DNA of 64,000 bases from Pseudomonas sp. TH41 (GCF_016650695.1 NZ_JAEKFH010000005.1:868001-932000); one strand, 5' to 3'. Numbered from the stretch's first letter, positions 34,387-42,940 are shown. Notes: generated by a model not told the origin, from the letters alone. Made by a program: numbers and translations.

Positions 34387-34879
34387 CCTCATTTGCCCAC
34401 GTACTGTATGCACTTGTCGCCCCAGGAACATGCGCCCAAGCAATATCCCTATAACGAATAGCCACCTGTTCTTGGGGCTCTGCATCGTTCATACGAATAG
34501 CGTGAGGGACTTGCAGGCCGATATACGCTATACGCGCACCGGTGAGATGTATTGAATAATATCGTTCTTGCCCTCCAGTAGAGGCTGTTCGGTAAAAATT
34601 TATTATGCACTCCACTTCTTCACGCTCATGCAATGCGCTCGCTAGCAGGGGCGATGATTTATCGACAGCCTTGGTGATCGTGACTGGCATGTGCTTGCCG
34701 CGACCTCCTGCCATGCTGCCATCAATACCTGCCAACATATCGTGCGAGTATGCCAATACCATGATTTCATCCTGGTGGCCGGTTTGGCATTTGTTACCGA
34801 TAGAACTATGACCGGAGCAACCAGCAGATATTAACCCTTGCCGTTTCCCGGTAATACTCATGTAGCTGTGACTGGCCAT
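34379..34879 (-). CDS. hcp: Hcp-family type VI secretion tube protein (orphan)
   Basis: Hcp hexamers build the T6SS inner tube and carry effectors. The 166-residue protein has the family start (HSYMSITGKRQGLISAGCSG), the DEIMVLAYSHDM strand and the AYSTWANEDE end. It starts at ATG 34879 with AAGGAGCGGC just upstream. No other T6SS structural gene is in the window, so it is an orphan hcp that must use an apparatus encoded elsewhere. It is coupled to the DUF4225 gene, which suggests that product is its cargo. Confidence 0.9.
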   Translation of the reverse strand: MASHSYMSITGKRQGLISAGCSGHSSIGNKCQTGHQDEIMVLAYSHDMLAGIDGSMAGGRGKHMPVTITKAVDKSSPLLASALHEREEVECIINFYRTASTGGQERYYSIHLTGARIAYIGLQVPHAIRMNDAEPQEQVAIRYRDIAWAHVPGATSAYSTWANEDE

Positions 34880-35061
34880 ACATGCCGCTCCTTAATTTAA
34901 TCGGAGCGCCAGACTATGACAAAACGTAATAGCCAAGTTGTAGGCCGTTTCCGAACTTACGAACCGCCCTCTATTTTTTACAAAGTTCAGAAATCACTGT
35001 AGGAGACAGCGACCATCATGTAGGAACAGGACCTCAGAGCAATCGCAAAGTCAGGCATCAA

Positions 35062-35098
35062 AAACAACAAACCCGGCACATGGCCGGGTTTGTTGTTT
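35062..35098. terminator. Bidirectional intrinsic terminator after aroP
   Basis: Sixteen-base perfect arms (AAACAACAAACCCGGC and its complement) flank a five-base loop, with T-rich ends on both strands. It lies 13 bases after the aroP stop. It could also block transcription coming the other way towards aroP. Confidence 0.88.
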
Positions 35099-35110
35099 CT
35101 ACGTTAGGCA

Positions 35111-36532
35111 TTACTTCACGGTAGAACCTGCAGCCTGCAACACCTGCTGCGCACTACGCTTGTTCTTGATGCCATAGCAAACCCACATGAACGCCACCCA
35201 CACCGGAATCGCGTACACCGAGATCTGGATCCCCGGAATCAGCAGCATCACGCAAAGGATGAACACCACGAACGCCAGGCAGATGTAGTTCCCGTACGGG
35301 TACCACAGCGCCTTGAACAGTGGCGTCTGTTTGGTCTTGTTCATGTGCTGGCGGAACTTGAAGTGGGAGAAGCTGATCATCGCCCAGTTGATCACCAGGG
35401 TAGCCACCACCAGCGACATCAACAGTTCCAGCGCGTTTTGCGGGATCAGGTAGTTCAGCAACACCGCGATCAGCGTCACTGCCGCCGAGGCGAGGATCGA
35501 ACGCACCGGCACGCCGCGCTTGTCGATCTTCGACAAGGCTTTCGGCGCATCCCCCTGCTCGGCCATGCCCAGCAGCATGCGGCTGTTGCAGTAGGTGCCA
35601 CTGTTGTACACCGACAACGCCGCGGTCAGCACCACGAAGTTGAGGATGTGCGCAGCGGTGTTGCTGCCGAGCATTGAGAACACTTGTACGAACGGGCTGC
35701 CGCTGTAGGAATCGCCTGATGCATTCAGGGTGGCCAGCAGGCTGTCCCATGGCGTCAGCGACAGCAGAATGACCAGCGCACCGATGTAGAAAATCAGGAT
35801 CCGGTAGATCACTTGATTGATGGCTTTCGGGATCACGGTTTTCGGCTTATCGGCTTCAGCGGCAGTGAAACCGAGCATTTCCAGGCCGCCAAAGGAGAAC
35901 ATGATGATCGCCATGGCCATCACCAGACCGCTGACCCCGTTCGGGAAGAAGCCACCGTGGGACCACAGGTTGGAGACCGACGCTTGCGGGCCGCCGTGAC
36001 CGCTCACCAGCAGGTAGCTGCCAAGGGCAATCATGCCGACGATTGCCACGACCTTGATGATCGCGAACCAGAACTCGGCCTCACCGAAGACTTTTACGTT
36101 GGCCAGGTTGATCAGGTTGATCACGACGAAGAACACGGCTGCCGAGACCCAGGTCGGAATGTCCGGCGCCCAGTAGTGGATGTATTTGCCGACCGCGGTC
36201 AGCTCCGACATGCCCACCAGAATGTACAGAATCCAGCAGTTCCAGCCTGACAGGAAGCCGGCAAAACCGCCCCAGTATTTATGCGCGAAGTGGCTGAAAG
36301 AACCGGCCACCGGCTCTTCGACGATCATTTCGCCCAACTGGCGCATGATCATGAAGGCTATGAAGCCGCAAATGGCGTAGCCGAGGATCATCGACGGGCC
36401 AGCGGATTTCAGGACGCCCGCCGAGCCCAGAAACAACCCGGTGCCAATCGCGCCACCGAGGGCGATCAGTTGAATATGGCGATTTTTCAGGCCGCGCTTC
36501 AGCTCGCCTGAATGCGAGTTTTGTCCACTCAT
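35111..36532 (-). CDS. aroP: AroP/PheP-type aromatic amino-acid permease
   Basis: This inner-membrane APC-family symporter imports phenylalanine, tyrosine and tryptophan. I chose ATG 36532 (473 residues, starting MSGQNSHSGELKRGLKNRH). A frame open to 36700 adds 56 residues of non-homologous sequence. The family signature (IQLIALGGAIGTGLFLGSAG, residues about 20-39) and twelve hydrophobic segments are present. The exact amino acid preference is not certain from sequence. It stands alone, with a long leader carrying a possible aromatic leader peptide and a PhhR-like site upstream. Confidence 0.88.
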   Translation of the reverse strand: MSGQNSHSGELKRGLKNRHIQLIALGGAIGTGLFLGSAGVLKSAGPSMILGYAICGFIAFMIMRQLGEMIVEEPVAGSFSHFAHKYWGGFAGFLSGWNCWILYILVGMSELTAVGKYIHYWAPDIPTWVSAAVFFVVINLINLANVKVFGEAEFWFAIIKVVAIVGMIALGSYLLVSGHGGPQASVSNLWSHGGFFPNGVSGLVMAMAIIMFSFGGLEMLGFTAAEADKPKTVIPKAINQVIYRILIFYIGALVILLSLTPWDSLLATLNASGDSYSGSPFVQVFSMLGSNTAAHILNFVVLTAALSVYNSGTYCNSRMLLGMAEQGDAPKALSKIDKRGVPVRSILASAAVTLIAVLLNYLIPQNALELLMSLVVATLVINWAMISFSHFKFRQHMNKTKQTPLFKALWYPYGNYICLAFVVFILCVMLLIPGIQISVYAIPVWVAFMWVCYGIKNKRSAQQVLQAAGSTVK

Positions 36533-36737
36533 GAAAAGGGTCTCACGTTCAGCGTATTTACAACGGTCATGCGTCACCTGTTTGTTTTTATCTGTGACGA
36601 AATCGAACCCGACACGCTCGTGACGCGCCGGAGTGAACAAGGCGGATAGCCTTGAGGTTTGCGTAGGTACGCAGGAGGTCACAGGGAAAACGCGGCGCAT
36701 TGTACACCTGTAACCCCCTGCTGCCAGACATCACTGA

Positions 36738-36884
36738 TCAGTGTGCTGGAAGCCGGGATTGCCTGTGTCCGCCTCGACGTTCTCGGGCGGCTGCAAAAAT
36801 AGGGTCAGACCTTTGCGGGTCTTCGACGGGAACGACGGAATAATCGCCCCACAGAGAGAAGTAAAAATGAGTGACGGCGTTCAT
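36738..36884 (-). CDS. Putative 48-residue leader peptide with aromatic cluster, upstream of aroP
   Basis: ATG 36884 has a very strong AAGGAGG five bases upstream. The first residues are MNAVTHFYFSLWGDY, with Phe7, Tyr8, Phe9, Trp12 and Tyr15, five aromatics in nine positions. The ORF ends at 36738, 205 bases before the aroP start. Inside it a small hairpin (AGACC-GGTCT) is followed by TATTTTT, and then a second possible stem (CCGCC-GGCGG). This resembles an attenuation leader sensing aromatic aminoacyl-tRNAs. It could instead be an ordinary small protein gene. Confidence 0.5.
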   Translation of the reverse strand: MNAVTHFYFSLWGDYSVVPVEDPQRSDPIFAAARERRGGHRQSRLPAH

Positions 36885-36929
36885 TGCGCCTCCTTGTTGT
36901 TATTCACCTGCACGACAGGCATGGCGCGC

Positions 36930-36958
36930 ATAACACCCTGCGGAAGGCGATGAAACAA
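36930..36958 (-). promoter_or_regulatory. Sigma-70-like promoter for the aroP leader
   Basis: On the minus strand TTGTTT and TGTTAT are separated by exactly 17 bases. Transcription would start near 36922, about 38 bases before the leader ORF. The hexamers match the consensus at 3 of 6 and 4 of 6 positions, which suits an activated promoter. A TACAAT at about 36690 could be a second, later promoter. Confidence 0.45.
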
Positions 36959-36998
36959 GCGGACCAGAGCGCTGGAGGGAGTCCGGAAAGGTAATGGC

Positions 36999-37016
36999 CG
37001 TAAGTATTTTCTTACA
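36999..37016. promoter_or_regulatory. PhhR/TyrR-like box upstream of the aroP leader
   Basis: CGTAAG-TATTTT-CTTACA has the TyrR-type spacing and a strong dyad (GTAAG/CTTAC). It lies about 40 bases upstream of the -35 element proposed for the aroP leader. It resembles the box before phhA (28019-28036). A second palindrome, CGTTAC-N5-GTAACG, lies at 37072-37088. Confidence 0.5.
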
Positions 37017-37130
37017 GTGTTTGAGGGGATGACGGTTTCACTTGGCCAATCAGCGGACTTCGTCAAACTTTCGTTACATGCCGTAACGTCGGCATTCCAA
37101 CCTGGATAGCGCAGCGCCGCGCCTGACGCC

Positions 37131-37213
37131 TTCGCGAGCAAGCCCGCTCCCACAGGTGACCGAGTTCTTTGGGTAAATGCGATCAAGTGTGGGAGCGGGC
37201 TTGCTCGCGAAGG
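37131..37213. repeat. REPIN-like palindrome, family B, outward arrangement
   Basis: The two units (ending CCCGCTCCCAC and beginning GTGGGAGCGGGCTTGC) are arranged with their GTGGGAG ends facing each other, opposite to the copies at 27807 and 46808. The element lies in the 767-base gap between aroP and rluB. The rest of that gap holds the leader, the promoter, the two palindromes and the rluB terminator. Confidence 0.85.
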
Positions 37214-37251
37214 GGCCCTCAAAAACAACACAGAACTGAAGCCAGAACAAA

Positions 37252-37283
37252 AAAAAACGCCAACACAAAGGTTGGCGTTTTTT
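37252..37283. terminator. Intrinsic terminator after rluB
   Basis: Arms CGCCAAC and GTTGGCG flank a six-base loop, with runs of six or more A and T on the two sides, so it works in either direction. It lies 17 bases after the rluB stop. Confidence 0.88.
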
Positions 37284-37299
37284 AGGTACCGCTTACCGA

Positions 37300-38598
37300 T
37301 TACTCAGGCTTGCGACGACCAAAGCCCGGACGCTGGCCCGAACCGGCTGGCGCACCACGGCGTTTGCCCGATGGCGCATCCTTGTTGACCAGAACGATGC
37401 CTGGGCGTTTCTTCGCCGGCGCCTTGGCCGGGCGCTTGGTGTCGGCCGGACGGTCTGCCACTGGCGTACCGCGACTCGAGTCACCGCGAGACTCACCGCG
37501 ACCGGCTGGAGCACCGCGATCGCTACGACCACCAGACGGAGCACCACGGCCTTCGCCACGCTCGGTGCGACCGTTGGCCGGACGTGGCGTGCGTGGACCG
37601 CGCTCGCCATCAGCGCGTGGCGCTGCTGGTTTGCGGGCTGGACGCTCGCCTTCGATTTGCGGTTCACGGGAGTCACGCGGTGTAGCAGCGGTCTGGTTAC
37701 CGATGGCTGGACGCAACGAACGCACGCGCTCGGTCTTGCCCATTGGACGCGACGATTTACGCTGCATGCGATCAAGCTTGTCTTTGCTCTTGGCGTTCAT
37801 CTGCGGCATGGCCACAGGCGTCAGGCCCACTTCAGCACTTAGAATGTCGACTTCGTACTGGCTCATTTCGCGCCAGCGGCCCATCGGCAGGTCGGAGTTG
37901 AGGAATACCGGACCGAAACGCACACGTTTCAGACGGCTGACCACCAGGCCCTGGGATTCCCACAGACGACGAACTTCGCGGTTGCGACCTTCCATCACCA
38001 CGCAGTGGTACCAGTGGTTGAAACCTTCGCCACCGGGTGCTTGCTTGATGTCGGTGAACTTGGCCGGGCCGTCTTCGAGGACGACGCCTGCTTTCAGACG
38101 CTCGATCATCTCGTCGTCAACTTCGCCACGGACACGTACCGCGTATTCACGGTCCATTTCGTAGGAAGGGTGCATCAGGCGGTTAGCCAACTCACCGTCA
38201 GTGGTGAACATCAGCAAACCGGTGGTGTTGATGTCGAGACGACCGATGTTGATCCAGCGACCTTCTTTCGGGCGCGGCATCTTGTCGAAAACGGTCGGAC
38301 GGCCTTCCGGATCAAGACGGGTGCAGATTTCACCATCGGGTTTGTTGTACATGATCACGCGGCGTACCGACTCGGCGGCTTCTTCGCGCTTGATCACCTT
38401 GCCATCAATGGTGATGGCGTCGTGCATATCGACGCGCTGCCCGAGGGTGGCGTCTTTGCCATTGACCTTGATGCGGCCGTGGCTGATCCAGGCTTCTACG
38501 TCACGGCGCGAGCCGACGCCGATACGGGCGAGGACTTTCTGCAGTTTTTCGCCTGCTGGGCCGATTTCCTGGTCGTCTTTCTGGTCGTTGATACTCAT
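37300..38598 (-). CDS. rluB: RluB, 23S rRNA pseudouridine(2605) synthase
   Basis: RluB makes pseudouridine in 23S rRNA. The 432-residue protein has an S4 RNA-binding domain (about 16-75) and the RsuA-type catalytic domain. The catalytic Asp122 lies in NIGRLDINTTGLLMFTTDG. About 160 C-terminal residues form a low-complexity basic tail rich in Arg, Pro, Gly and Ala, giving a longer protein than E. coli RluB (291). The tail probably binds RNA. The gene stands upstream of its own terminator. Confidence 0.94.
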   Translation of the reverse strand: MSINDQKDDQEIGPAGEKLQKVLARIGVGSRRDVEAWISHGRIKVNGKDATLGQRVDMHDAITIDGKVIKREEAAESVRRVIMYNKPDGEICTRLDPEGRPTVFDKMPRPKEGRWINIGRLDINTTGLLMFTTDGELANRLMHPSYEMDREYAVRVRGEVDDEMIERLKAGVVLEDGPAKFTDIKQAPGGEGFNHWYHCVVMEGRNREVRRLWESQGLVVSRLKRVRFGPVFLNSDLPMGRWREMSQYEVDILSAEVGLTPVAMPQMNAKSKDKLDRMQRKSSRPMGKTERVRSLRPAIGNQTAATPRDSREPQIEGERPARKPAAPRADGERGPRTPRPANGRTERGEGRGAPSGGRSDRGAPAGRGESRGDSSRGTPVADRPADTKRPAKAPAKKRPGIVLVNKDAPSGKRRGAPAGSGQRPGFGRRKPE

Positions 38599-38797
38599 CT
38601 GGGCACCTCCCGGTGTGGTCTGTTCAGGCAGCTCTGAAGTGAGGGTCCTGAAGAGTTGAAAGCTGGACCTCGGGCGAAGGGATCGCCGGAGGGTCGCGAA
38701 TCATACGCTCATGGGAGCGTTCGCGCATCAGAGACTAGCTGATGAATGGAGACTTACCGGGATTTCCGCCGACCGGTGGCGCCGAGTTTGACCCACT

Positions 38798-38907
38798 GTA
38801 GGAGCGAGCTTGCTCCGGGCGGCGTTCCGACGATGGTATTTCAGTCGACTACAACGTTGCCTGACATACCATCGTCGGAACGCCGCCCGGAGCAAGCTCG
38901 CTCCTAC
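38798..38907. repeat. Long REPIN-like palindrome, family C variant
   Basis: Inverted arms of about 38 bases begin GTAGGAGCGAGCTTGCTCCG and continue into GGCGGCGTTCCGACGATGG, longer than the copy at 30624. The element lies between rluB and scpB. The remaining part of this 338-base gap, next to rluB, shows no clear gene. Confidence 0.88.
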
Positions 38908-38937
38908 AGTGATTTTTCAGTGCCCACTGGATTTGGG

Positions 38938-39918
38938 TCAATCGTCGAATTCGCGGCGTTCGGCCTCGATTGCTTCGGCCAAGGCCCGGGCTTCGGCTTC
39001 TTCGTCGGTCAACTCGGGCTCGGGCTTGTGTTGTTCAAGGGCGGCAACAGCGGCCAGGAGCTTTTCCCGTGCTTCGGCGACACCCAGCACGTCTTCTTCC
39101 AGCTCCTGTTCGATGTCGGCTTTGGGTTCGACCTGCTGTTCAACTTCGATTTCCGGCTCCGGCTCCGGCTGTACCAAATCCTCTTCGGTCTGGGTCAACT
39201 CGCCATCGCGCAGGATATCGTCGAAATCGGTCTTGAGCCCCTCTTCCATGGTGTCCAGTTCCAGCAACAGCGTATGGAAACTGGTTTCCTCCTTGGGCTC
39301 CTCGGGCTCGGCGCTGGCATCGGCCAGTTCCTGCAGACCGGCCGGCACCGGCGCGTCGTCGAAGTCGAGCACCGGATCGGGCTCCAACTCACGCAAATCG
39401 GCCAGCGGAGGCAGGTCATCGAGATTTTTCAGGTTGAAGTGATCGAGAAAGGCCTTGGTGGTCGCAAACATCGCCGGCTTACCGGGGACGTCGCGATAAC
39501 CAACGATGCGAATCCACTCACGCTCCAGCAAGGTTTTGACAATGTGACTGTTAACCGCCACACCGCGCACATCTTCGATCTCGCCACGTGTGATCGGCTG
39601 GCGATAAGCGATCAGGGCCATGGTTTCGAGCATGGCGCGCGAGTAACGCTGCGGACGCTCTTCCCACAAGCGTCCTACCCACGGAGAGAACTTTTCGCGG
39701 ATTTGCAGGCGATAGCCGGAAGCGACTTCCTTCAGTTCAAAGGCACGGCCATCGCAGGACTTGGCGAGAATCGTCAGCGCTTTCTTGAAGACCGGCGGTT
39801 CTGGCCGTTCGCCCTCTTCGAAGAGTTCGAACAGGCGTTCCAGGGATTGCGGTTTTCCCGAGGCCAACAGAAAGGCTTCAAGCAGGGGCGCCAGCTCGCG
39901 GGGTTCAGTCAGGTTCAT
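38938..39918 (-). CDS. scpB: ScpB, segregation and condensation protein B
   Basis: ScpB works with ScpA and SMC in chromosome condensation. Residues about 5-185 hold the two winged-helix domains (LETMALIAYRQPITRGEIEDVRGV is typical). The remaining 140 residues are a long acidic, Glu-rich extension (TEEDLVQPEPEPEIEVEQQ) that is absent from short ScpB proteins such as that of Bacillus (about 197 residues). It is 11 bases downstream of scpA. Confidence 0.93.
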   Translation of the reverse strand: MNLTEPRELAPLLEAFLLASGKPQSLERLFELFEEGERPEPPVFKKALTILAKSCDGRAFELKEVASGYRLQIREKFSPWVGRLWEERPQRYSRAMLETMALIAYRQPITRGEIEDVRGVAVNSHIVKTLLEREWIRIVGYRDVPGKPAMFATTKAFLDHFNLKNLDDLPPLADLRELEPDPVLDFDDAPVPAGLQELADASAEPEEPKEETSFHTLLLELDTMEEGLKTDFDDILRDGELTQTEEDLVQPEPEPEIEVEQQVEPKADIEQELEEDVLGVAEAREKLLAAVAALEQHKPEPELTDEEAEARALAEAIEAERREFDD

Positions 39919-39929
39919 GATTCAACTCG

Positions 39930-40748
39930 TTATTCGGCTCGGGCTCGCACGTGGATCGCCGCGAACGGCTCATTCTGCACCAGCTCGACCAAAGATTCCT
40001 TGACCAGTTCGAGGACTGCCATAAAGGTCACCACAACCCCCAGACGTCCTTCTTCAGCGGTGAACAGTTCGACGAAGGGCACAAAGCCGCCGCCCTTGAG
40101 CCGTTCCAGCACATCGCTCATGCGTTCACGCGTGGACAGCGCCTCGCGGCTGACCTGGTGACTTTCAAACATGTCGCCACGGCGCAGGACCTCGGCCATG
40201 GACATCAATAATTCTTCCAGGCTCACGTCCGGCAACAGCTTACGCGCCCGAGCTTCCGGGGCATCCAGCTTCGGCACCACCACGTCACGGCCCACCCGGC
40301 TCAGGCCATCGATGCCTTCGGCAGCGGCCTTGAAGCGTTCGTATTCCTGCAAGCGGCGGATCAACTCGGCGCGCGGGTCGTCTTCTTCGGCTTCGATGGT
40401 TTCGGCTCGCGGCAGCAGCATCCGCGATTTGATCTCGGCCAGCATTGCGGCCATTACCAGGTATTCGGCGGCCAACTCCAGGCGCACCGACTGCATCAAC
40501 TCGACATAACCCATGTACTGACGGGTAATTTCCGCCACAGGAATGTCGAGGATGTTGATGTTCTGTTTGCGGATCAGGTACAGCAGCAGGTCGAGGGGGC
40601 CTTCGAAGGCTTCGAGAAAGACTTCAAGGGCATCCGGCGGGATGTACAGGTCCAGCGGCATTTCCATGACCGCCTGGCCATAGACCATGGCGAAGGGCAG
40701 CTCTTGCTGGGCTCCGGCCTGACTGTCGACGGGTTCTACTGCGGACAT
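39930..40748 (-). CDS. scpA: ScpA, segregation and condensation protein A
   Basis: ScpA is the kleisin that bridges SMC heads. The 272-residue protein contains the typical FEGPLDLLLYLIRKQNINILDIPVAEIT start at residues about 48-75 and a C-terminal winged helix (VVTFMAVLELVKESLVELVQ). It directly follows yciO (one base after its stop on this strand) and precedes scpB, the usual order. Confidence 0.93.
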   Translation of the reverse strand: MSAVEPVDSQAGAQQELPFAMVYGQAVMEMPLDLYIPPDALEVFLEAFEGPLDLLLYLIRKQNINILDIPVAEITRQYMGYVELMQSVRLELAAEYLVMAAMLAEIKSRMLLPRAETIEAEEDDPRAELIRRLQEYERFKAAAEGIDGLSRVGRDVVVPKLDAPEARARKLLPDVSLEELLMSMAEVLRRGDMFESHQVSREALSTRERMSDVLERLKGGGFVPFVELFTAEEGRLGVVVTFMAVLELVKESLVELVQNEPFAAIHVRARAE

Positions 40749-41378
40749 CTACGCCTCAGCCATGAACGGCGTCGGGTCACCGCAACCGACGCGGATGACT
40801 TCCGGCTCGCCGTCGGCGAGGTTGATCACGGTGGACGCCTTGATCCCGCCGAAACCGCCGTCGATGATCAGTTCGACCTGATGCTCGAGCAACTGGCGCA
40901 TTTCAAAAGGGTCGGTCAACGGGTCAGTGTCGCCGGGCATGATCAGGGTCACGCTCATCAACGGTTCGCCGAGTTCTTCCAGCAGCGCCAACGCGATCGG
41001 ATGGCTTGGCACGCGCAGGCCGATGGTACGTTTTTTCGGGTGTAACAACAGCCGCGGGACTTCACGGGTGGCGTTGAGGATGAAGGTGTAAGGCCCCGGC
41101 AGGTGCGCCTTGAGCAGGCGGAAAGTGCCAGTGTCGATCTTGGCGAACAGCCCCAATTGCGACAGGTCGCTGCAAATCAGCGCGAAGTTGTGCTTTTCGT
41201 CCAGCTGTCTCAACCGGCGCACGCGCTCCACGGCATTCTTGTCGCCGATCTGGCAACCAATGGCGTAGGACGAGTCTGTGGGATAAATCACCACCCCGCC
41301 GTTGCGGATGATCTCGACAGCCTGTTTGATCAGGCGCGCTTGCGGGTTTTCCGGATGAATCTGGAAAAATTGACTCAC
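40749..41378 (-). CDS. yciO: YciO/Sua5/YrdC-family protein (threonylcarbamoyl-AMP synthase family)
   Basis: The 209-residue protein starts at GTG 41378 with AGGTAGAG upstream, giving the family start (M)SQFFQIHPENPQARLI. A frame open to 41585 crosses the upstream rnm start region and is rejected. The YrdC fold is seen in GGVVIYPTDSSYAIGC, KRTIGLRVPSHPIAL and the KHNFALICSDLSQL strand. YciO is a paralogue of TsaC/Sua5, which make threonylcarbamoyl-adenylate for tRNA t6A. Whether YciO does this in vivo is less clear. Confidence 0.88.
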   Translation of the reverse strand: MSQFFQIHPENPQARLIKQAVEIIRNGGVVIYPTDSSYAIGCQIGDKNAVERVRRLRQLDEKHNFALICSDLSQLGLFAKIDTGTFRLLKAHLPGPYTFILNATREVPRLLLHPKKRTIGLRVPSHPIALALLEELGEPLMSVTLIMPGDTDPLTDPFEMRQLLEHQVELIIDGGFGGIKASTVINLADGEPEVIRVGCGDPTPFMAEA

Positions 41379-41391
41379 ATTCTCTACCTGT

Positions 41392-42255
41392 TCAGACGGC
41401 GGCAATAATTGGGTCATGTTTGAATCGACACCACAGTGGTGGCAGATCCTCCGGGAGCGGGCGGTATTCACCGATCTCGGACCAGCCTCCAGGTCCATGA
41501 AAATCACTGCCGGCGCTGACCAGCAGACCGAATTCGCGAGCAAGAATCGCCAGGCTGCCCACCTGTTCGGCAGGCTGATGGCCATTGACCACTTCGATGG
41601 CGTGGCCTCCCGCTTGAATATAGTCAGAAATCAGGCGACGGCGCTTGCTGCGAGTGAAATCGTAATGCCACGGATGCGCCAGGCTGACCCAGGCCTTCGC
41701 GGCCCGCAGGGTTTCAACCGTGTCTTCCAGGGTTGGCCAATGTTGCTTGACGTCACCCAACTTGCCGGCCCCCAGCCATTTGCGGAACGCTTCGGCGCGA
41801 TCCTTGACGAAACCTTCGCGCACCATCCAGTCGGCGAAATGCGGACGGGCCGGCGCGTTGCCGCTGTCGCCCAGTTCCTGCTGGATTTTGCGTGCGCCGT
41901 CGAGCGCCCCCGGCATGCCTTTCAACGCCAACTTGCGGCTTATTTCTTCGGACCGTAGCCAGCGGCCATCGTGCAATTTTGCGATTGCCTCGACCAACGG
42001 TGCGGCATTGACATCAAATCCGTAGCCCAGCACATGAATGGTCGCGCCCCCCCAGGTACAGGACAACTCGACGCCGTTGACCAGTTGCATCCCCAGCGCC
42101 GTCGCAGCGAGACGGGCCTCATCGAGGCCTTCGAGGGTGTCGTGATCGGTCAAGGCCAGGACTTGCACGCCTTTCTCGAACGCACGCGCAACCAAAACTG
42201 CTGGCGCGAGAGCGCCATCGGAGGCCGTGCTATGGCAGTGCAAATCAACATTCAC
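41392..42255 (-). CDS. rnm: PHP-domain 5'-3' exoribonuclease, RNase AM (YciV/TrpH)
   Basis: The family trims 5' ends of 5S, 16S and 23S rRNA and degrades short RNAs in a 5'-3' direction. The 287-residue protein has the PHP metal motifs DLHCHSTASDG (residues about 4-14) and ALTDHDTLEGL (about 34-44), later histidines in VSLAHPWHYD, and GSDFHGP near the end. It lies divergently 87 bases from yciB and 13 bases upstream of yciO. Confidence 0.9.
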   Translation of the reverse strand: MNVDLHCHSTASDGALAPAVLVARAFEKGVQVLALTDHDTLEGLDEARLAATALGMQLVNGVELSCTWGGATIHVLGYGFDVNAAPLVEAIAKLHDGRWLRSEEISRKLALKGMPGALDGARKIQQELGDSGNAPARPHFADWMVREGFVKDRAEAFRKWLGAGKLGDVKQHWPTLEDTVETLRAAKAWVSLAHPWHYDFTRSKRRRLISDYIQAGGHAIEVVNGHQPAEQVGSLAILAREFGLLVSAGSDFHGPGGWSEIGEYRPLPEDLPPLWCRFKHDPIIAAV

Positions 42256-42342
42256 GGGGAAGTGTTACCTCAAATCAGCTGGCGCTATCGCGCGCCCATA
42301 TGTTTGTTATTATGCCGCCACATCCTGCTTCTGGCTGCCACT

Positions 42343-42939
42343 GTGAAACAATTCATCGATTTCATCCCGCTTCTGCTGTTTTTCATTGTCTACAAGCTCG
42401 ATCCACGGGTCGTCGACATCGCCGGTCATGAGTTGACTGTAGGCGGTATTTACAGCGCCACGGCGATGCTGATCATCAGCTCCCTCGTGGTGTACGGCAC
42501 ACTCTTCATCAAGCAGCGCAAGCTGGAGAAGAGCCAGTGGCTGACCCTCGTTGCCTGCCTGGTCTTTGGTAGCCTGACGCTGGCGTTCCACAGTGAGACT
42601 TTCCTCAAGTGGAAAGCCCCCGTGGTCAACTGGCTGTTCGCCCTGGCCTTCATCGGCAGCCACTTCGTCGGTGATCAATTGCTGATCAAGCGCATCATGG
42701 GCCACGCACTGACCCTGCCAGACATGGTCTGGAGCCGCCTGAACATCGCCTGGATTGCGTTTTTCCTGTTTTGCGGTGCCGCCAACCTGTTCGTCGCGTT
42801 CACGTTCCAGAGCTATTGGGTCGACTTCAAAGTCTTCGGCAGCCTGGGCATGACATTGCTGTTCCTGGTCGGCCAGGGCATCTACCTGTCCCGCCACCTG
42901 CACGACGCCGATACCACCACGCCAAAAACCGAGGACTGA
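42343..42939 (+). CDS. yciB: YciB/IspZ inner-membrane septation protein A
   Basis: YciB is an inner-membrane protein involved in cell-envelope growth and division. I chose GTG 42343, which gives 198 residues starting (M)KQFIDFIPLLLFFIVYKL, the conserved start of the family. A longer open frame upstream runs through the divergent gene. Five hydrophobic segments are visible. The next gene starts one base after its stop. Confidence 0.93.
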   Translation: MKQFIDFIPLLLFFIVYKLDPRVVDIAGHELTVGGIYSATAMLIISSLVVYGTLFIKQRKLEKSQWLTLVACLVFGSLTLAFHSETFLKWKAPVVNWLFALAFIGSHFVGDQLLIKRIMGHALTLPDMVWSRLNIAWIAFFLFCGAANLFVAFTFQSYWVDFKVFGSLGMTLLFLVGQGIYLSRHLHDADTTTPKTED

Positions 42940-42940
42940 C

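Noticed and set aside
36545..36562. TTTACA half-site near aroP, as a second PhhR box
   Set aside because: Only one half matches; the other half (ACGTTC) does not fit.
36532..36700. Longer aroP with 56 extra N-terminal residues
   Set aside because: The extra part has no match to the permease family and the protein then starts well before the conserved first segment.
36881..37231. A 116-codon minus-strand frame upstream of aroP
   Set aside because: Its first part is translated REPIN sequence and it runs through the proposed promoter; the 48-codon frame with the AAGGAGG site is the better reading.
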